Positions 30,980 to 41,593 of a stretch of 64,000 bases of DNA are shown one piece after another; the first letter of the stretch is position 1, and every line of letters begins with the position of its first letter. The translations under genes were made by a program, and so were the position numbers. This DNA is from Staphylococcus lloydii (GTDB lineage Bacteria; Bacillota; Bacilli; Staphylococcales; Staphylococcaceae), in NCBI RefSeq assembly GCF_015775975.1, contig NZ_CP064056.1, positions 1,860,001-1,924,000 of the forward strand, in the 5' to 3' direction. The notes beneath the pieces were generated by a model. That model saw nothing but the letters and a program-made list of their open reading frames with translations, was not told the DNA's origin and searched no databases.

Positions 30980-32113
30980 TTATTGTTCGTCTTTTCTTGG
31001 TAAAGGATAAAATCCGATATTAAATTGCTCCCATAGTTTTGGTGGTAGTTCATGCTTATCAGTTCTTTCCGGATCAAAGTATGACACAATTTCATTCTCT
31101 TTGCCGTTTTCAATTTTACTAATAAATTGATAGTCTAATAAAATCTCTCTACCTAAAGCAATTAACTCAATATTACCTGATTGAATAGCTTCTAATGCTT
31201 GTTCTGCCGTGAAAATAGAACCGATACCTATTAATGGCATACGTCCATCTATCCATTGATGTAATAATTTAATTCTTTCCTCACCTGCATATTTACCCTC
31301 ACGTGTCTCAGAATGAACATCCATTAATGAAACATGTAAATAATCTAGCGGTTTTTCTATAAGTGTTTTAACTAATGATTCAGTAATTTCCATACTGATT
31401 CCAGGTGATTCTGCTTCTTCAGGTGAAAATCTATATCCAACGATAAATGAATCATCTGCATATTGTTCTTTTGCTTTTAACACTTCCTCAACAACTGCAG
31501 TTGGGAATTTTAATTTATCAGTTCCCCATTCATCCGTTCTTCTATTGTAATAAGGTGATACGAATTGATGAATAAGGTAATGGTTTGCGCCATGTATTTC
31601 TACACCATCAAAACCGGCTTCGGCTACTCTTCTTGTTGCTTCGCCAAATGCTTTGATTGTTTCCTGAATTTCATCTTCCGTTATTTCGCGTGCATCATGC
31701 TCTTCTTGTTGTCCAAAACTTTTAAGTGAAATAGGTGTTGGTGCGGCTACGTCTCCACCAGGTGTTAAGTTTGGTAATGCTTGCGCTCCACCGTGATGAA
31801 TTTGAACGACTGCTTTAGCACCGTTTTTCTTCATTACATGTGCTAACTTTTTCAAACCTTCTAAATCCGTATCGTGTGCAACTGAAGGTTGACCTGGGAA
31901 TGCTTTACCTAAATCAGTCACATTACTTGCTGCTGAAATAGCTAAACCAACATCTTGCGAACGTTGTTCCATGTAATTAATTTCGTCTTCTGATGCCGTA
32001 CCGTCATCATTTGATGATACGTGTGTCAACGGTGCTAAGACAAATTTATTTTTTAAAACTGTGTTATTAGGCAAAGTTACACTTTCAAATAAAGGGGTAA
32101 ATCTTTCATTCAT
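30980..32113 (-). CDS. NADH:flavin oxidoreductase, Old Yellow Enzyme family
   Basis: A 377-residue FMN enzyme. The ATG at 32113 is preferred because AAGGAGGAATAGTA precedes it; an upstream in-frame ATG would contain that site. Seen: the TIM-barrel start PLFESVTLPN-LKNKFVLAPLTH (FMN binding), QIHHGGAQA (about 96-104), the substrate-binding pair in FDGVEIHGANHYLIHQFVSPYYNRR (His-Ala-Asn and the barrel arginines, about 180-204), and a GIGSI phosphate loop. The physiological substrate is unknown. A protein of the same kind sits beside rocD in S. aureus. Confidence 0.9.
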   Translation of the reverse strand: MNERFTPLFESVTLPNNTVLKNKFVLAPLTHVSSNDDGTASEDEINYMEQRSQDVGLAISAASNVTDLGKAFPGQPSVAHDTDLEGLKKLAHVMKKNGAKAVVQIHHGGAQALPNLTPGGDVAAPTPISLKSFGQQEEHDAREITEDEIQETIKAFGEATRRVAEAGFDGVEIHGANHYLIHQFVSPYYNRRTDEWGTDKLKFPTAVVEEVLKAKEQYADDSFIVGYRFSPEEAESPGISMEITESLVKTLIEKPLDYLHVSLMDVHSETREGKYAGEERIKLLHQWIDGRMPLIGIGSIFTAEQALEAIQSGNIELIALGREILLDYQFISKIENGKENEIVSYFDPERTDKHELPPKLWEQFNIGFYPLPRKDEQ

Positions 32114-32244
32114 ATTACTATTCCTCCTTAATGATTCCATTACTATAGCACGCTAAAAATAACGTTACTACTTAACTGCTTATTCATAATAACCTATAAA
32201 TACATCGAGGTTAAATTATATGCTTGCGCATGCATATTGAAATT

Positions 32245-32279
32245 TAAAAAAACTAACACTCTTAAATAAAGTGTTAGTT
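32245..32279 (-). terminator. Terminator of the S1-domain gene
   Basis: AACTAACACT pairs with AGTGTTAGTT around a nine-base loop; the minus strand continues TTTTTTTAAAT. Confidence 0.88.
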
Positions 32280-32291
32280 CTCCCAAGACTC

Positions 32292-32672
32292 TTAATCTTG
32301 TTTCATCTCGTCTTTTGACTGTTTTATCCAAACCGGTAAGCGTTCTTTAATTGTTTGAAACCCATATTTCTCAGTTTCTTTGATTTCATCCAACACTGAT
32401 TGCTTTTCCTTTTTACGCTCATAATTTTTGAAATAATCATTATCTTTTAACGACAAATTCAATTTGCCTTCATTATCTATAGAAATAACTTTAGCTCTAA
32501 CAACTTGCCCTTCTGATAAAAATTTCTTTAAATTATGCACATAATCATCCATGATTTCTGATATATGGATCAAGCCTTCAGTATTATCAGGGGTTTCAAC
32601 AAATGCGCCATACGGTTGAATACCAGTCACACGTACTTTAATGTGTTGACCAATTTTATAATGATGATTCAA
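32292..32672 (-). CDS. cvfD: S1 RNA-binding domain protein (general stress protein 13 / CvfD type)
   Basis: A 126-residue protein. Residues 5-75 form one S1 OB-fold (GQHIKVRVTGIQPYGAFVE, GLIHISEI, VRAKVISIDNEGKLNLSLKD), followed by a charged tail with ERKKEKQ. Single-S1 proteins of this type (YugI/GSP13, CvfD) bind RNA or ribosomes and influence translation and virulence in other Firmicutes. The start is TTG (32672): AAGGGG lies eight bases upstream and no ATG is available. It is monocistronic. The symbol is by family resemblance only. Confidence 0.83.
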   Translation of the reverse strand: MNHHYKIGQHIKVRVTGIQPYGAFVETPDNTEGLIHISEIMDDYVHNLKKFLSEGQVVRAKVISIDNEGKLNLSLKDNDYFKNYERKKEKQSVLDEIKETEKYGFQTIKERLPVWIKQSKDEMKQD

Positions 32673-32801
32673 CTTGATAACCCCTTATATCGTTATAATT
32701 AACAATCTAATAATAGCATAAATAATAATAAGGGACTAATGTTAAGTGAAAAAAACCACTTCAATTGGTAAAAAATAGTATGACTTATAAATAATTTGAA
32801 A

Positions 32802-32833
32802 TAAAAAAAGCCAAAAACGAATTGTTTTCGGCT
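32802..32833 (-). terminator. Terminator of the cyclophilin gene
   Basis: AGCCGAAAAC pairs with GTTTTTGGCT (one G-U), loop AATTC; the minus strand continues TTTTTTTATTT. Confidence 0.85.
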
Positions 32834-32888
32834 AATGATGTGATGAAACATATTATATTTATATTTTTAAAGATGCTTGAACTTTATT

Positions 32889-33485
32889 TTATTTATCTTC
32901 AACCTCAATTGAATCGATAGTAATATCGTGTAACGGTTTGTCTTGAGGTCCTACTTTAGTACTCGCGATATCTTCTAAAGTAGTTTCACCTTCAATTAAT
33001 TGGCCAAATACTGTGTGTTTTTGATCTAACCAAGGTGTGCCACCTTTTTCAGCATATCTATCCACGATAGGTTGTGGCCAACCACCATCTGCTAATTGAC
33101 TTAACATTGATTCAGGTACTTCATTCATTTGTACTATGAAAAATTGTGAACCATTTGTGTTAGGTCCTGAGTTCGCCATAGATAATGCGCCGTAAATATT
33201 GAAAGCTTCTAAAGAAAATTCATCTTCAAATGGTTTACCATAAATACTTTCGCCACCCATGCCTGTAGCTGTAGGGTCTCCACCTTGTACCATAAAGTCA
33301 TTAATTACACGGTGGAATGTAATGCCATCGTAGTAACCATTTTTAGCGTGAGTAACAAAATTTTCTACCGTTTTAGGTGCTACATCAGGTAATAATTTGA
33401 ATGTCATATCACCTTTATTTGTATGCATCACTAATTTAATTTCATTGTCTTTTACTTCATTATCTAACTGAGGGTAGTTTGTCAT
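32889..33485 (-). CDS. Cyclophilin-type peptidyl-prolyl isomerase
   Basis: A 198-residue cytoplasmic proline isomerase. The ATG at 33485 is chosen for TGGAGAATTAAA upstream; an in-frame extension to 33530 has no better site and lies in the shared promoter. Seen: the catalytic [15 protein letters not shown] (arginine and phenylalanine, about 76-90), [16 protein letters not shown] (about 122-137) and [10 protein letters not shown]. No signal peptide or lipobox, so it differs from the secreted PrsA foldase. Divergent from the KapB-like gene. Confidence 0.93.
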   Translation of the reverse strand: MTNYPQLDNEVKDNEIKLVMHTNKGDMTFKLLPDVAPKTVENFVTHAKNGYYDGITFHRVINDFMVQGGDPTATGMGGESIYGKPFEDEFSLEAFNIYGALSMANSGPNTNGSQFFIVQMNEVPESMLSQLADGGWPQPIVDRYAEKGGTPWLDQKHTVFGQLIEGETTLEDIASTKVGPQDKPLHDITIDSIEVEDK

Positions 33486-33551
33486 TTTAATTCTCCATTT
33501 CATGTTAATATGATAATAGTATTCTAACATAAATGAAAGGAAGTATTGAAT

Positions 33552-33932
33552 ATGTTATACCGTTTTGCACATAAAACTGGCGTATACGGCGTTAGTATCG
33601 TAGAAGAACAAAATAATCAAATTTTAGTACAAATCGAACAAGTGATTAAACACCCTAAACAAGGTGATTTACATAATCCTAAAGCTACAGAAAATGTCTT
33701 TTTCCATGAACGTAAAGCATTAAGCCAATTTGAAAAACGCTATACTTCTCAATCACAATTGAAAGCATTTAATGAAGACCCTCTTCCTTACGTCGAATCA
33801 TTACAACTTGCAATTACTAAATTAGAGGAACGTTTGCAAGAAAAACAAGATGAACATGCACGTCGTTCACTAGAAAATTTACAAAATTTAAAAGAGGATT
33901 ATGCCATTCAATATAAAGAAAAATTTAACTAA
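33552..33932 (+). CDS. KapB-like (kinase-associated lipoprotein B family) protein
   Basis: A 126-residue protein. Seen: an N-terminal SH3-like region [21 protein letters not shown], then the family hallmark [11 protein letters not shown] (about 38-48) and FFHERKAL, then a charged coiled coil (about 85-115). These match Bacillus KapB, which was found beside a sporulation kinase; in a non-sporulating staphylococcus its role is unknown. There is no lipobox, so it is cytoplasmic here. The start ATG at 33552 has AAAGGAAG; an in-frame TTG six bases upstream is too close to the site. Confidence 0.8.
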   Translation: MLYRFAHKTGVYGVSIVEEQNNQILVQIEQVIKHPKQGDLHNPKATENVFFHERKALSQFEKRYTSQSQLKAFNEDPLPYVESLQLAITKLEERLQEKQDEHARRSLENLQNLKEDYAIQYKEKFN

Positions 33933-34058
33933 AAATACTCTCTTTCTTCTTATTTAATAGAACACTGAAATCCTTTATATATAAGCGATTGACGTTTTTC
34001 AGAACAGTATTAATCATGTATAATGTTGTTATATACTTTTTTAAAGGAGGAATATTTA

Positions 34059-36476
34059 ATGAGCTTGTTGCATATAGCGGTTTTGTTACCGTTAATATTT
34101 GCCCTCATTATTCCTTTTGTGTATCGACTTCATAAGCGGATTCATTTAGGCTGGTTCGTATTACCAATACCATTAGTCTTATTTATTTATTTCATCTCAT
34201 ACATAAAAACAACAATGTCAGGTGATGCCGTTTTACTAAAAGCAAGCTGGATGCCAAAGTTTGGTATGAATTATGATCTTTATATAGATGGTCTAAGTTT
34301 ATTATTTAGTTTGCTTATTACTGGTATAGGTACCTTAGTCGTACTTTATTCAATCAGTTATTTAAGTCGAAAAGAACAATTGGGAAATTTTTACTGTTAT
34401 CTATTATTATTTATGGGCGCAATGCTAGGCGTTGTCTTATCAGACAATATCATCGTTCTATATTTATTTTGGGAATTAACGTCATTCTCTAGCTTTTTAC
34501 TTATCTCGTTTTGGCGTGATAATTCAGCGTCTATATATGGGGCACAAAAGTCTATGCTCGTTACGGTTTTAGGCGGGCTATGTTTGTTAGGTGGTTTGAT
34601 TTTATTATCAACAGCCACAAACACGACAAGCATTCACGAAATGATAGCAAATGCAGACAATATTCAGACTAGTCCATATTTTATTTTGTCAATGGTGCTA
34701 GTTTTAATTGGTGCTATGACAAAATCTGCTCAATTCCCATTCTACATATGGTTACCTGATGCAATGGAAGCACCAACACCTGTAAGTGCCTATCTACATT
34801 CGGCAACTATGGTTAAGGCAGGTTTATACTTAGTCGCACGCATGACTCCTATTTTCGCAGTTTCTCAAGGTTGGGTTTGGGCAGTGACGATTATAGGACT
34901 TGTCACACTTTTCTGGGCTTCATTAAATGCCACTAAACAACAAGATTTAAAAGGTATTCTCGCCTTTTCTACAGTGTCACAACTAGGCATGATAATGTCG
35001 ATGTTAGGTATAGGCGCTGTTAGTTATCATTTCGAAGGTTCTGATAGTCAAATTTATAGCGCGGCATTTACTGCAGCTATATTCCATTTAATCAATCATG
35101 CTACCTTTAAAGGTGCACTCTTTATGATTACTGGTGCTGTAGACCATAGTACTGGAACACGAGACGTTAAAAAGCTTGGTGGCCTAGTGACTATTATGCC
35201 AATTTCATTCACTATTACTTTAATTACAGCTTTAAGCATGGCAGGTATTCCACCTTTCAATGGCTTCTTATCTAAAGAATCATTTTTAGAAAGTGTTATT
35301 GAAATTACACACGTTAATTTATACAACTTAAATTCTATAGGTATATTATTGCCAATAATCGCTATTATCGGTAGCATTTTCACATTTGTATATGCTGTAA
35401 GATTTATCGGCCAAATTTTCTTAGGCAGTTATAATGAAGACAAATTACCGAAAAAGGCACATGAATCATCACTATTAATGCTAATATCTCCTATTATCTT
35501 GGCTTTATTAGTTATAGTATTTGGCTTTTTCCCTAATTTAATTACTGGTTCAATTATAGATCCAGCAGTAAATTCAATAAGTAAAACTGTAAGTAAACCA
35601 GCAGAATTTCACTTCTTCCATGGATTCACACCAGCATTTTTCTCTACACTCTTAATATATGTGTTGGGTATTTTACTTATTTTCACGTTTAGCTATTGGG
35701 TACGTTTACTACAATTACAACCTAATAAATTAACAATCAACTACTGGTATAACAATAGTGGTAAATCGGTTCAATTATACTCTAGTAAATTGACAGATAC
35801 TTATGTTACAGGATTCACACGTAATAACTTAGTTATTATTTTCCTAACTTTAATTGTTATGTCAGCTATTGTATTACTTGTTTCACCTGTTTCAGTTAAT
35901 TTTAAAGATGTAAGTAATATTAGAGTGTTTGAAGTCGTTATCGTGGTATTAATTTGTGTAGCTGCAACAATGATGGTCTTAGCGCATTCTAGATTATTCA
36001 GTATTTTAATGGCTAGTGCTATTGGATACGCTGTGGCAGTATTCTTTATTTATTTTGGTGCGCCAGACTTAGCGTTAACTCAATTCGTAGTAGAAACAAT
36101 TTCGACAGCATTGTTCTTATTATGTTTCTATCATTTACCAAATTTAAATCGTTATAACGAATCTAAAAGCTTTAAAACAGTCAATGTTTTAATATCCATT
36201 GGTGCAGGTTTAGTAGTAACTATTATTGGTTTAATTGCTTATGGTAATAGACATTTCGCATCTATTGCTAATTATTATAAAGCACACGTGCATGACCTAG
36301 CACACGGAAAAAACATGGTAAACGTCATACTTGTTGACTTCCGTGGTACCGATACTTTATTCGAATCTTCCGTATTGGGTATAGCAGGTTTAGGTGTCTA
36401 TACAATGATTAAATTACGTTCTAAGAAAAATACGAGTATTAAAGGAGGTAATAATAATGAACAGACAGAAAAATAA
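34059..36476 (+). CDS. mnhA: Na+/H+ antiporter subunit A
   Basis: An 805-residue largest subunit of the seven-subunit Mrp/Mnh antiporter, related to complex I NuoL. Seen: about twenty hydrophobic helices, the Proton_antipo_M core with [24 protein letters not shown] (conserved Pro and Lys) and [12 protein letters not shown], and a C-terminal MrpB-like extension (about 620-790) with [10 protein letters not shown] and [16 protein letters not shown]. The ATG at 34059 has AAAGGAGG. A TATAAT is seen at 34019-34024 but its -35 is weak. Its end overlaps mnhB by 20 bases. Confidence 0.96.
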   Translation: MSLLHIAVLLPLIFALIIPFVYRLHKRIHLGWFVLPIPLVLFIYFISYIKTTMSGDAVLLKASWMPKFGMNYDLYIDGLSLLFSLLITGIGTLVVLYSISYLSRKEQLGNFYCYLLLFMGAMLGVVLSDNIIVLYLFWELTSFSSFLLISFWRDNSASIYGAQKSMLVTVLGGLCLLGGLILLSTATNTTSIHEMIANADNIQTSPYFILSMVLVLIGAMTKSAQFPFYIWLPDAMEAPTPVSAYLHSATMVKAGLYLVARMTPIFAVSQGWVWAVTIIGLVTLFWASLNATKQQDLKGILAFSTVSQLGMIMSMLGIGAVSYHFEGSDSQIYSAAFTAAIFHLINHATFKGALFMITGAVDHSTGTRDVKKLGGLVTIMPISFTITLITALSMAGIPPFNGFLSKESFLESVIEITHVNLYNLNSIGILLPIIAIIGSIFTFVYAVRFIGQIFLGSYNEDKLPKKAHESSLLMLISPIILALLVIVFGFFPNLITGSIIDPAVNSISKTVSKPAEFHFFHGFTPAFFSTLLIYVLGILLIFTFSYWVRLLQLQPNKLTINYWYNNSGKSVQLYSSKLTDTYVTGFTRNNLVIIFLTLIVMSAIVLLVSPVSVNFKDVSNIRVFEVVIVVLICVAATMMVLAHSRLFSILMASAIGYAVAVFFIYFGAPDLALTQFVVETISTALFLLCFYHLPNLNRYNESKSFKTVNVLISIGAGLVVTIIGLIAYGNRHFASIANYYKAHVHDLAHGKNMVNVILVDFRGTDTLFESSVLGIAGLGVYTMIKLRSKKNTSIKGGNNNEQTEK

Positions 36477-36885
36477 TTTAATTTTTCAATATTCTGCTAT
36501 TGTTATCTTCTTTTTAATCGTCATGTTCGGCCTTTCACTGTTTCTAGCAGGACATTACACACCCGGAGGTGGCTTCGTAGGTGGCTTACTTCTTTCAAGT
36601 GCACTTGTGATTATTGCAGTCGCATTTGACATTAAAACAATGCGTAAAATCTTCCCTTGGGATTTTAAGATTTTAATTGGCATTGGCCTATTATTTTGTG
36701 TAGCTACACCTATGGCTAGTTGGTTTTATGACAAAAACTTCTTTACTCATAAACCATTTGAAATACCACTTATCGTTTTAAAGCCAATGCATTTACACAC
36801 GGCTACGTTTTTTGATCTAGGTGTTATGTTTGCAGTAATTGGTACAGTTATGACTATTATATTATCGATTGGGGAGAATGAATAA
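36457..36885 (+). CDS. mnhB: Na+/H+ antiporter subunit B
   Basis: A 142-residue membrane subunit with four helices. Seen: the MnhB hallmark [13 protein letters not shown] (about 31-43), shared with the C-terminal part of MrpA, and [15 protein letters not shown]-type last helix. ATG at 36457 lies within the end of mnhA behind AAAGGAGG. Its stop and the mnhC start share a base (TAATG). Confidence 0.95.
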   Translation: MNRQKNNLIFQYSAIVIFFLIVMFGLSLFLAGHYTPGGGFVGGLLLSSALVIIAVAFDIKTMRKIFPWDFKILIGIGLLFCVATPMASWFYDKNFFTHKPFEIPLIVLKPMHLHTATFFDLGVMFAVIGTVMTIILSIGENE

Positions 36886-37232
36886 TGGAAATCTTGATGA
36901 TATTTGTTTGTGGCTTTCTCACTGCAATGAGTGTCTATCTCATTCTCTCTAAAAGTTTAATCCGTATCATTTTAGGGACAACGCTACAAACACATACAGC
37001 AAATTTATTTTTAATAACTATGGGTGGCTTAAAACAAGGTGACGTTCCCATCTATGAAAAGGGCATCTCTCAATATGTTGATCCTATCCCACAAGCCCTC
37101 ATCTTAACAGCAATAGTAATTTCATTTTCTGTTACAGCATTCTTCTTAGTTCTTGCATTTAGAAGTTATAAAGAACTGGGCACAGATAACGTCGAACAGA
37201 TGAGAGGAGTGCTTGAAAGTGATAGCGAGTAA
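36885..37232 (+). CDS. mnhC: Na+/H+ antiporter subunit C
   Basis: A 115-residue NuoK-like subunit with three helices. Seen: [23 protein letters not shown] and NLFLITMGG (helix 2), and [26 protein letters not shown] (helix 3 with the conserved [11 protein letters not shown]). Its C-terminal codons overlap the start of mnhD by 14 bases. Confidence 0.95.
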   Translation: MEILMIFVCGFLTAMSVYLILSKSLIRIILGTTLQTHTANLFLITMGGLKQGDVPIYEKGISQYVDPIPQALILTAIVISFSVTAFFLVLAFRSYKELGTDNVEQMRGVLESDSE

Positions 37233-38715
37233 CTTACTTATGTCAGCACTGGTAATCCCATTATTAACAAGTATATTGTTAGTTTTTCTTGGTAAACGCC
37301 CTATTATCAAACGTTACATTGCCCTAGGAGGCACGTTGATTACCTTGTGCTTTAGTTTAATTAATTTGTATCACGTCTATAAAGATGGTCCAATTAAACT
37401 TGAACTTGGTTCTTGGAAAGCACCATATAGTATAGTCTTTGTTTTAGATTTATTCAGTGGTTTACTTATTGTTACAAGCTTAATTATTACAGCTTTAATC
37501 ATCTTATATTCATATAAAACAGTAGGTATTGAACGCGAAAGATTTTATTATTACTTTGCAATCATGTTTATGATTACAGGTGTAAATGGCGCGTTTATGA
37601 CTGGAGATATTTTTAACTTATTCGTATTCTTTGAAGTCTTTTTAATATCTTCATACATCTTATTAGTGATTGGTGGCACACAAATACAATTAAGTGAAAC
37701 GATTAAATATGTACTCATCAATGTAACTTCTTCAGCCTTTTTCGTTATTGCTGTCGGTATGCTTTACTCAGTTGTTGGTACATTAAACTTAGCAGATATA
37801 AGCGATAAACTTAGCCAATTATCACCACAAGATAGTAACGTAGTAACTATTATATTCGTTGTATTTATCTTTGTTTTCGCTACTAAAGCTGGCGTATTCC
37901 CAATGTACATTTGGTTACCAGGTGCTTATTATGCGCCACCAACTGCGATTATCGCTTTCTTTGGTGCGTTGCTAACAAAAGTTGGCGTTTACGCAATCGC
38001 TAGAACAATCAGTTTATTTTTCCGTGACACGTCTTCACTACCCTACTACCTATTATTATTCTTAGCTATTTTAACGATAATATTCGGTTGTTTAGGTGCC
38101 ATTAGTTACAGTGATATGAAGAAAATCATCCTTTATAATATTATGATTGCTATTGGCGTTATCTTAGTCGGTGTTGCGATGATGAACCAAACAGGTATGA
38201 TGGGTGCGATTTACTATACACTTCACGATATGTTAATAAAAGCAGGCCTGTTTTTCCTCATTGGTGTCATATATAAAATTACTGGTTCTTATGATTTGAA
38301 ACACTTTAGCGGGCTTATTAAACATTATCCCGTTTTAGGTTGGACATTCTTTATAGCGGCATTAAGTTTGGCTGGCATACCCCCATTTAGTGGTTTCTAT
38401 GGTAAATATTATATTGTGGAAGCAACTTTCCAAAAAGGTTTTTATTTAAGTGGTATTGTCGTCTTACTTTCAAGTTTAGTCGTATTATATTCAGTCGTGC
38501 GTATTTTCTTAAAAGGATTTTTCGGCACATCTTCTGGGTATGAGTATAATCCAAAATTACAATATCGCAGTGCATTAACGATTTCCGTTGTAACCATTGT
38601 GCTAACAATCATTTTTGGTTTATCAGCAGACGTTTTACAACCAATGATTAAAGATGCAGCATTAACTTTTTATGACCCAAGCGAATATGTATCTAACGTG
38701 TTAGGAGGTAAATAA
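37219..38715 (+). CDS. mnhD: Na+/H+ antiporter subunit D
   Basis: A 498-residue NuoN/NuoM-like subunit. Start at GTG 37219 gives MIASN and the same length as S. aureus MnhD1; the in-frame TTG at 37213 is only four bases from the AGGAG site. Seen: about fourteen helices, the proton-path motif [28 protein letters not shown] (conserved Lys), a [11 protein letters not shown] helix and [13 protein letters not shown]. Followed by mnhE after one base. Confidence 0.95.
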   Translation: MIASNLLMSALVIPLLTSILLVFLGKRPIIKRYIALGGTLITLCFSLINLYHVYKDGPIKLELGSWKAPYSIVFVLDLFSGLLIVTSLIITALIILYSYKTVGIERERFYYYFAIMFMITGVNGAFMTGDIFNLFVFFEVFLISSYILLVIGGTQIQLSETIKYVLINVTSSAFFVIAVGMLYSVVGTLNLADISDKLSQLSPQDSNVVTIIFVVFIFVFATKAGVFPMYIWLPGAYYAPPTAIIAFFGALLTKVGVYAIARTISLFFRDTSSLPYYLLLFLAILTIIFGCLGAISYSDMKKIILYNIMIAIGVILVGVAMMNQTGMMGAIYYTLHDMLIKAGLFFLIGVIYKITGSYDLKHFSGLIKHYPVLGWTFFIAALSLAGIPPFSGFYGKYYIVEATFQKGFYLSGIVVLLSSLVVLYSVVRIFLKGFFGTSSGYEYNPKLQYRSALTISVVTIVLTIIFGLSADVLQPMIKDAALTFYDPSEYVSNVLGGK

Positions 38716-38716
38716 T

Positions 38717-39199
38717 ATGGCCATTCAAATATTAGTAAACTTAATATTAGCCATTCTATGGTTCTTCTTAACAGGTAGTTATACCTTTAATAATTTTATT
38801 TTAGGTTATATATTTGGGCTTATTCTCGTAATACTGGTACGTAGTATTTTCCCTGGCAGGCTGTACATCGTAACGCTATATAAAATCGTTAAATTGTTAA
38901 TCGTGTTCTTTATAGAACTTATCAAAGCCAATCTTGATGTTATCAAAATTGTAACAAAGCGAAAGATTACGAATGAACCCGCATTTTTCACTTATAACAC
39001 TGATTTAAAAACAGATTGGCAAATCGTACTCTTATCAACACTAATCACTTTAACTCCGGGGACTATTGTCTTAGGCATAAGTGATGATCGCACAAAGATT
39101 TTCGTCCACAGTATTGATTTCAGTACTACAGAAGAAGAAACCGAAGGCATAAAATCATCACTTGAAAAAGTGGTAAGAGAGGTAGGCGAAACGACATGA
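38717..39199 (+). CDS. mnhE: Na+/H+ antiporter subunit E
   Basis: A 160-residue subunit. Seen: two N-terminal helices, the [15 protein letters not shown] segment (about 72-86) and [17 protein letters not shown], both conserved in MrpE, then a soluble C-terminal domain. ATG at 38717 has AGGAGG; the end overlaps mnhF by four bases (ATGA). Confidence 0.94.
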   Translation: MAIQILVNLILAILWFFLTGSYTFNNFILGYIFGLILVILVRSIFPGRLYIVTLYKIVKLLIVFFIELIKANLDVIKIVTKRKITNEPAFFTYNTDLKTDWQIVLLSTLITLTPGTIVLGISDDRTKIFVHSIDFSTTEEETEGIKSSLEKVVREVGETT

Positions 39200-39489
39200 A
39201 TTATTCAATCATTATAATTATCGCGCTTGTTATTGTGTCGTTATCAATGTTAGCAATGCTTATTCGTGTAATTAAAGGTCCTTCTCTCGCTGATAGAGTC
39301 GTCGCATTAGATGCTATGGGTATTCAATTAATGGCTATCATCGCATTATTCAGTATTTTTCTAGGTACAACTTATATGATAGTAGCTATTTTATTAATAG
39401 GTATTATTGCCTTTTTAGGGACGGCAGTATTCGCCAAATATATGGATAAAGGAAAGGTGATTGAAAATGACAACGACGATAATCATTAG
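39196..39489 (+). CDS. mnhF: Na+/H+ antiporter subunit F
   Basis: A 97-residue subunit with three helices. Seen: [19 protein letters not shown] (about 24-42), the MrpF hallmark whose Asp is thought to matter for sodium transport, and [12 protein letters not shown]. Overlaps mnhE by four and mnhG by 23 bases. Confidence 0.94.
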   Translation: MNYSIIIIIALVIVSLSMLAMLIRVIKGPSLADRVVALDAMGIQLMAIIALFSIFLGTTYMIVAILLIGIIAFLGTAVFAKYMDKGKVIENDNDDNH

Positions 39490-39823
39490 TATTTCCCTTA
39501 TTCTCGTAATCTTAGGCGCATTAATCAGTGCCCTAGCAGCCATTGGTATATTACGCTTAGAAGATGTATACTCAAGAGCTCATGCAGCCGGCAAGGCAGC
39601 AACGTTAGGGTCCATTTTACTATTAGCTGGTGTGTTTTTATTCTTTATCGGTAAAGAAGGCTTTGCAAATATGCAGTTAATTATAGGTATCCTATTCATA
39701 TTAATTACTGGTCCTTTATCCAGTCATTTAATTATTAAAGCAGCATATAATTTAGAAACACCATCTTCTAAACGACTCAAACAAGATGACATATCAGAAA
39801 CTTTAAAAGATAAGAAAATATAA
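39467..39823 (+). CDS. mnhG: Na+/H+ antiporter subunit G
   Basis: A 118-residue subunit with three helices. ATG at 39467 is preferred over TTG at 39461 because AAAGGTG ends eight bases upstream and length then equals S. aureus MnhG1. Seen: [25 protein letters not shown] (about 21-45), the MrpG signature, and the tail [11 protein letters not shown]. Last gene of the operon; terminator follows. Confidence 0.94.
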   Translation: MTTTIIISISLILVILGALISALAAIGILRLEDVYSRAHAAGKAATLGSILLLAGVFLFFIGKEGFANMQLIIGILFILITGPLSSHLIIKAAYNLETPSSKRLKQDDISETLKDKKI

Positions 39824-39830
39824 ATATATA

Positions 39831-39882
39831 AACGTCCAAAATACTTGGTAACTTAACTAAGTCATTTTGGACGTTTTTTTAT
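39831..39882 (+). terminator. Terminator of mnhABCDEFG
   Basis: AACGTCCAAAAT pairs with ATTTTGGACGTT across a loop containing a small stem, followed by TTTTTTT. Confidence 0.92.
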
Positions 39883-39948
39883 TGCTTTTTTTGATATTAT
39901 TCGTTAATATAAATCGTAATAATTCCTATTTAAGTAAGGAGCGTATTT

Positions 39949-41094
39949 ATGAAGCAATGGACTATTATTGGAGGCGGCATTCATGCAGTTACTATCGCCC
40001 TCAAATTAAGATCAATGGGTCTAGAACAAAGTCAACTAACGATAATTGACCCACATGATAATTTATGTGAACAATTTGCCGAACGTACTAGTAAAATTAG
40101 CATGCCTTTCTTACGTTCACCCTGTGTACATCATGTACATCCAGATCCTTTTCATTTAAAGCAATTTGCCAAAATAAACCACTACACCAATTGTACTTTA
40201 GGAAAATATCAACGACCTCAAACAAATATGTTTATGGATCATATACATATGCTCATACACCAATTTAATTTAAATCTCTGTCATATATCAGCTTCTGCAA
40301 TCGATATTTCACGTATTGGTAACCATTGGTCAATATTATTAAGTAATGATAATAGTATAAAAACCGACCATGTTGTGATTGCATTTGGTAGTTATCACGA
40401 TAAAAATATACCTCCACTGTTTCAACAACAACCTGACGTACAACATATATTTCATGACAATACTATCAATTTCAAAGGTAGTTCTCATGTTGTCGGTAGT
40501 GGTATTTCAGCCGCTCATCTCGTTAATAAACTACTCAATCAAGATGAACGTACCGTCCACTTATGGCTAAATAAAAATCTCACAATTCATGATTTTGATG
40601 CAGATCCAGGCTGGTTAGGACCTAAAAATATGACTTACTTTGAATCTATTACTGATTCTCATAAACGCTTATCACTTCTTAATAAAGAACGTCATAAAGG
40701 CTCTATGCCAAGAGAATTATATTTAAAATTAAAACATTATCAAGAACAAGGACGATTGATTATGCATCATGATAAAATCAGAGATGTAAGACACCATCAC
40801 ATTATTACAGATGCTAAAAAAATATATTATGATCGTATCATATTAGCCACAGGATTTAGTAATAGCATATATCAACTGCCCCTTATAAAAAAATTAATTT
40901 TAAATTATCATGCTCCAATGGCTAAATGTGGGTTACCACAATTAACAGACGAATTAGCTTGGTTACCCAATTTGTATGTTAGTGGTGCATTAGCTGATTT
41001 AAAATTAGGGCCTTTTGCGCGTAATATTGCCGGCGGTAGAGAAGCAGCTAAACGCATAGCGAACGCATTTAATGCTAAATCCTATGCTAGTTAA
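39949..41094 (+). CDS. FAD/NAD(P)-binding oxidoreductase, SidA/IucD-like
   Basis: A 381-residue flavoprotein. Seen: N-terminal FAD fold IIGGGIHAVTIAL (6-18), a central NAD(P) fold HVVGSGISAAHLVNKLL (about 182-198), and the ATGFSNSIY motif near residue 300 that resembles the ATGY/ATG motif of flavin monooxygenases. It is rich in His and Asn. The pattern fits the lysine/ornithine N-hydroxylase-like superfamily, but no siderophore genes lie nearby, so the substrate is open. ATG at 39949 has AAGGAG. It stands alone between terminators; the same gene neighbours mnh in S. aureus. Confidence 0.78.
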   Translation: MKQWTIIGGGIHAVTIALKLRSMGLEQSQLTIIDPHDNLCEQFAERTSKISMPFLRSPCVHHVHPDPFHLKQFAKINHYTNCTLGKYQRPQTNMFMDHIHMLIHQFNLNLCHISASAIDISRIGNHWSILLSNDNSIKTDHVVIAFGSYHDKNIPPLFQQQPDVQHIFHDNTINFKGSSHVVGSGISAAHLVNKLLNQDERTVHLWLNKNLTIHDFDADPGWLGPKNMTYFESITDSHKRLSLLNKERHKGSMPRELYLKLKHYQEQGRLIMHHDKIRDVRHHHIITDAKKIYYDRIILATGFSNSIYQLPLIKKLILNYHAPMAKCGLPQLTDELAWLPNLYVSGALADLKLGPFARNIAGGREAAKRIANAFNAKSYAS

Positions 41095-41107
41095 ACATAT
41101 TAATATT

Positions 41108-41148
41108 AAAAAAGCTGAACAATTATGATTCAATTGTTCAGCCTTTTT
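41108..41148. terminator. Terminator between convergent FAD protein and thioesterase
   Basis: GCTGAACAATT pairs with AATTGTTCAGC, loop ATGATTC, T-rich on both sides. Can serve both genes. Confidence 0.9.
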
Positions 41149-41185
41149 ATAATACAAGTTATACATACTTACTATATTAATTTTA

Positions 41186-41563
41186 TTAGTTTTTACGTTC
41201 TTTGATTGCCATTGTACCTCTCATGATACAAATTAATCTGTCCGTATCGTCTTTAATTTCGATATTCCAAACTTGCGTCGTTTTACCTTCATGAATAATT
41301 GTTGCGGTAGCATAGATTGTACCTTCTACTGTAGAACCGATGTGATTGGCATTCATTTCTAAACCTAAAGGTATATAATGATCAGTGTCTATAATATAAG
41401 CCGCTCCCATTGAACATGCAGTTTCTCCTAAAGCAAGGCTTGCACCTCCATGTAAATAACCAAATGGTTGTTTCACTTTATCGGTTACTGGCATAGAAAT
41501 GACCATTAATCCATGTTCTTGCTTTTCAATCTTCATCTCTAAAGCATCTAACATCGTACTCAT
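41186..41563 (-). CDS. PaaI/YuxO-type hotdog thioesterase
   Basis: A 125-residue hotdog-fold acyl-CoA thioesterase. Seen: FGYLHGGASLALGETACSMGA (about 33-53) with the HGG motif and catalytic Glu on the central helix, and NHIGSTVEGTIYATATIIHEGKTTQVWNIEIKD. The closest known pattern is YuxO/MenI, which hydrolyses 1,4-dihydroxy-2-naphthoyl-CoA for menaquinone; that role here is only likely. The start has AGAAGGGGTG. It follows the YuiF transporter by 30 bases and may share its transcript. Confidence 0.82.
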   Translation of the reverse strand: MSTMLDALEMKIEKQEHGLMVISMPVTDKVKQPFGYLHGGASLALGETACSMGAAYIIDTDHYIPLGLEMNANHIGSTVEGTIYATATIIHEGKTTQVWNIEIKDDTDRLICIMRGTMAIKERKN

Positions 41564-41593
41564 AACGCAACACCCCTTCTATCAACTTATTAA

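Noticed and set aside
33989-34024. TTGACG plus TATAAT as an mnhA promoter pair
   Set aside because: The spacer would be 24 bases, far beyond what sigma-A uses; only the -10 is credible.
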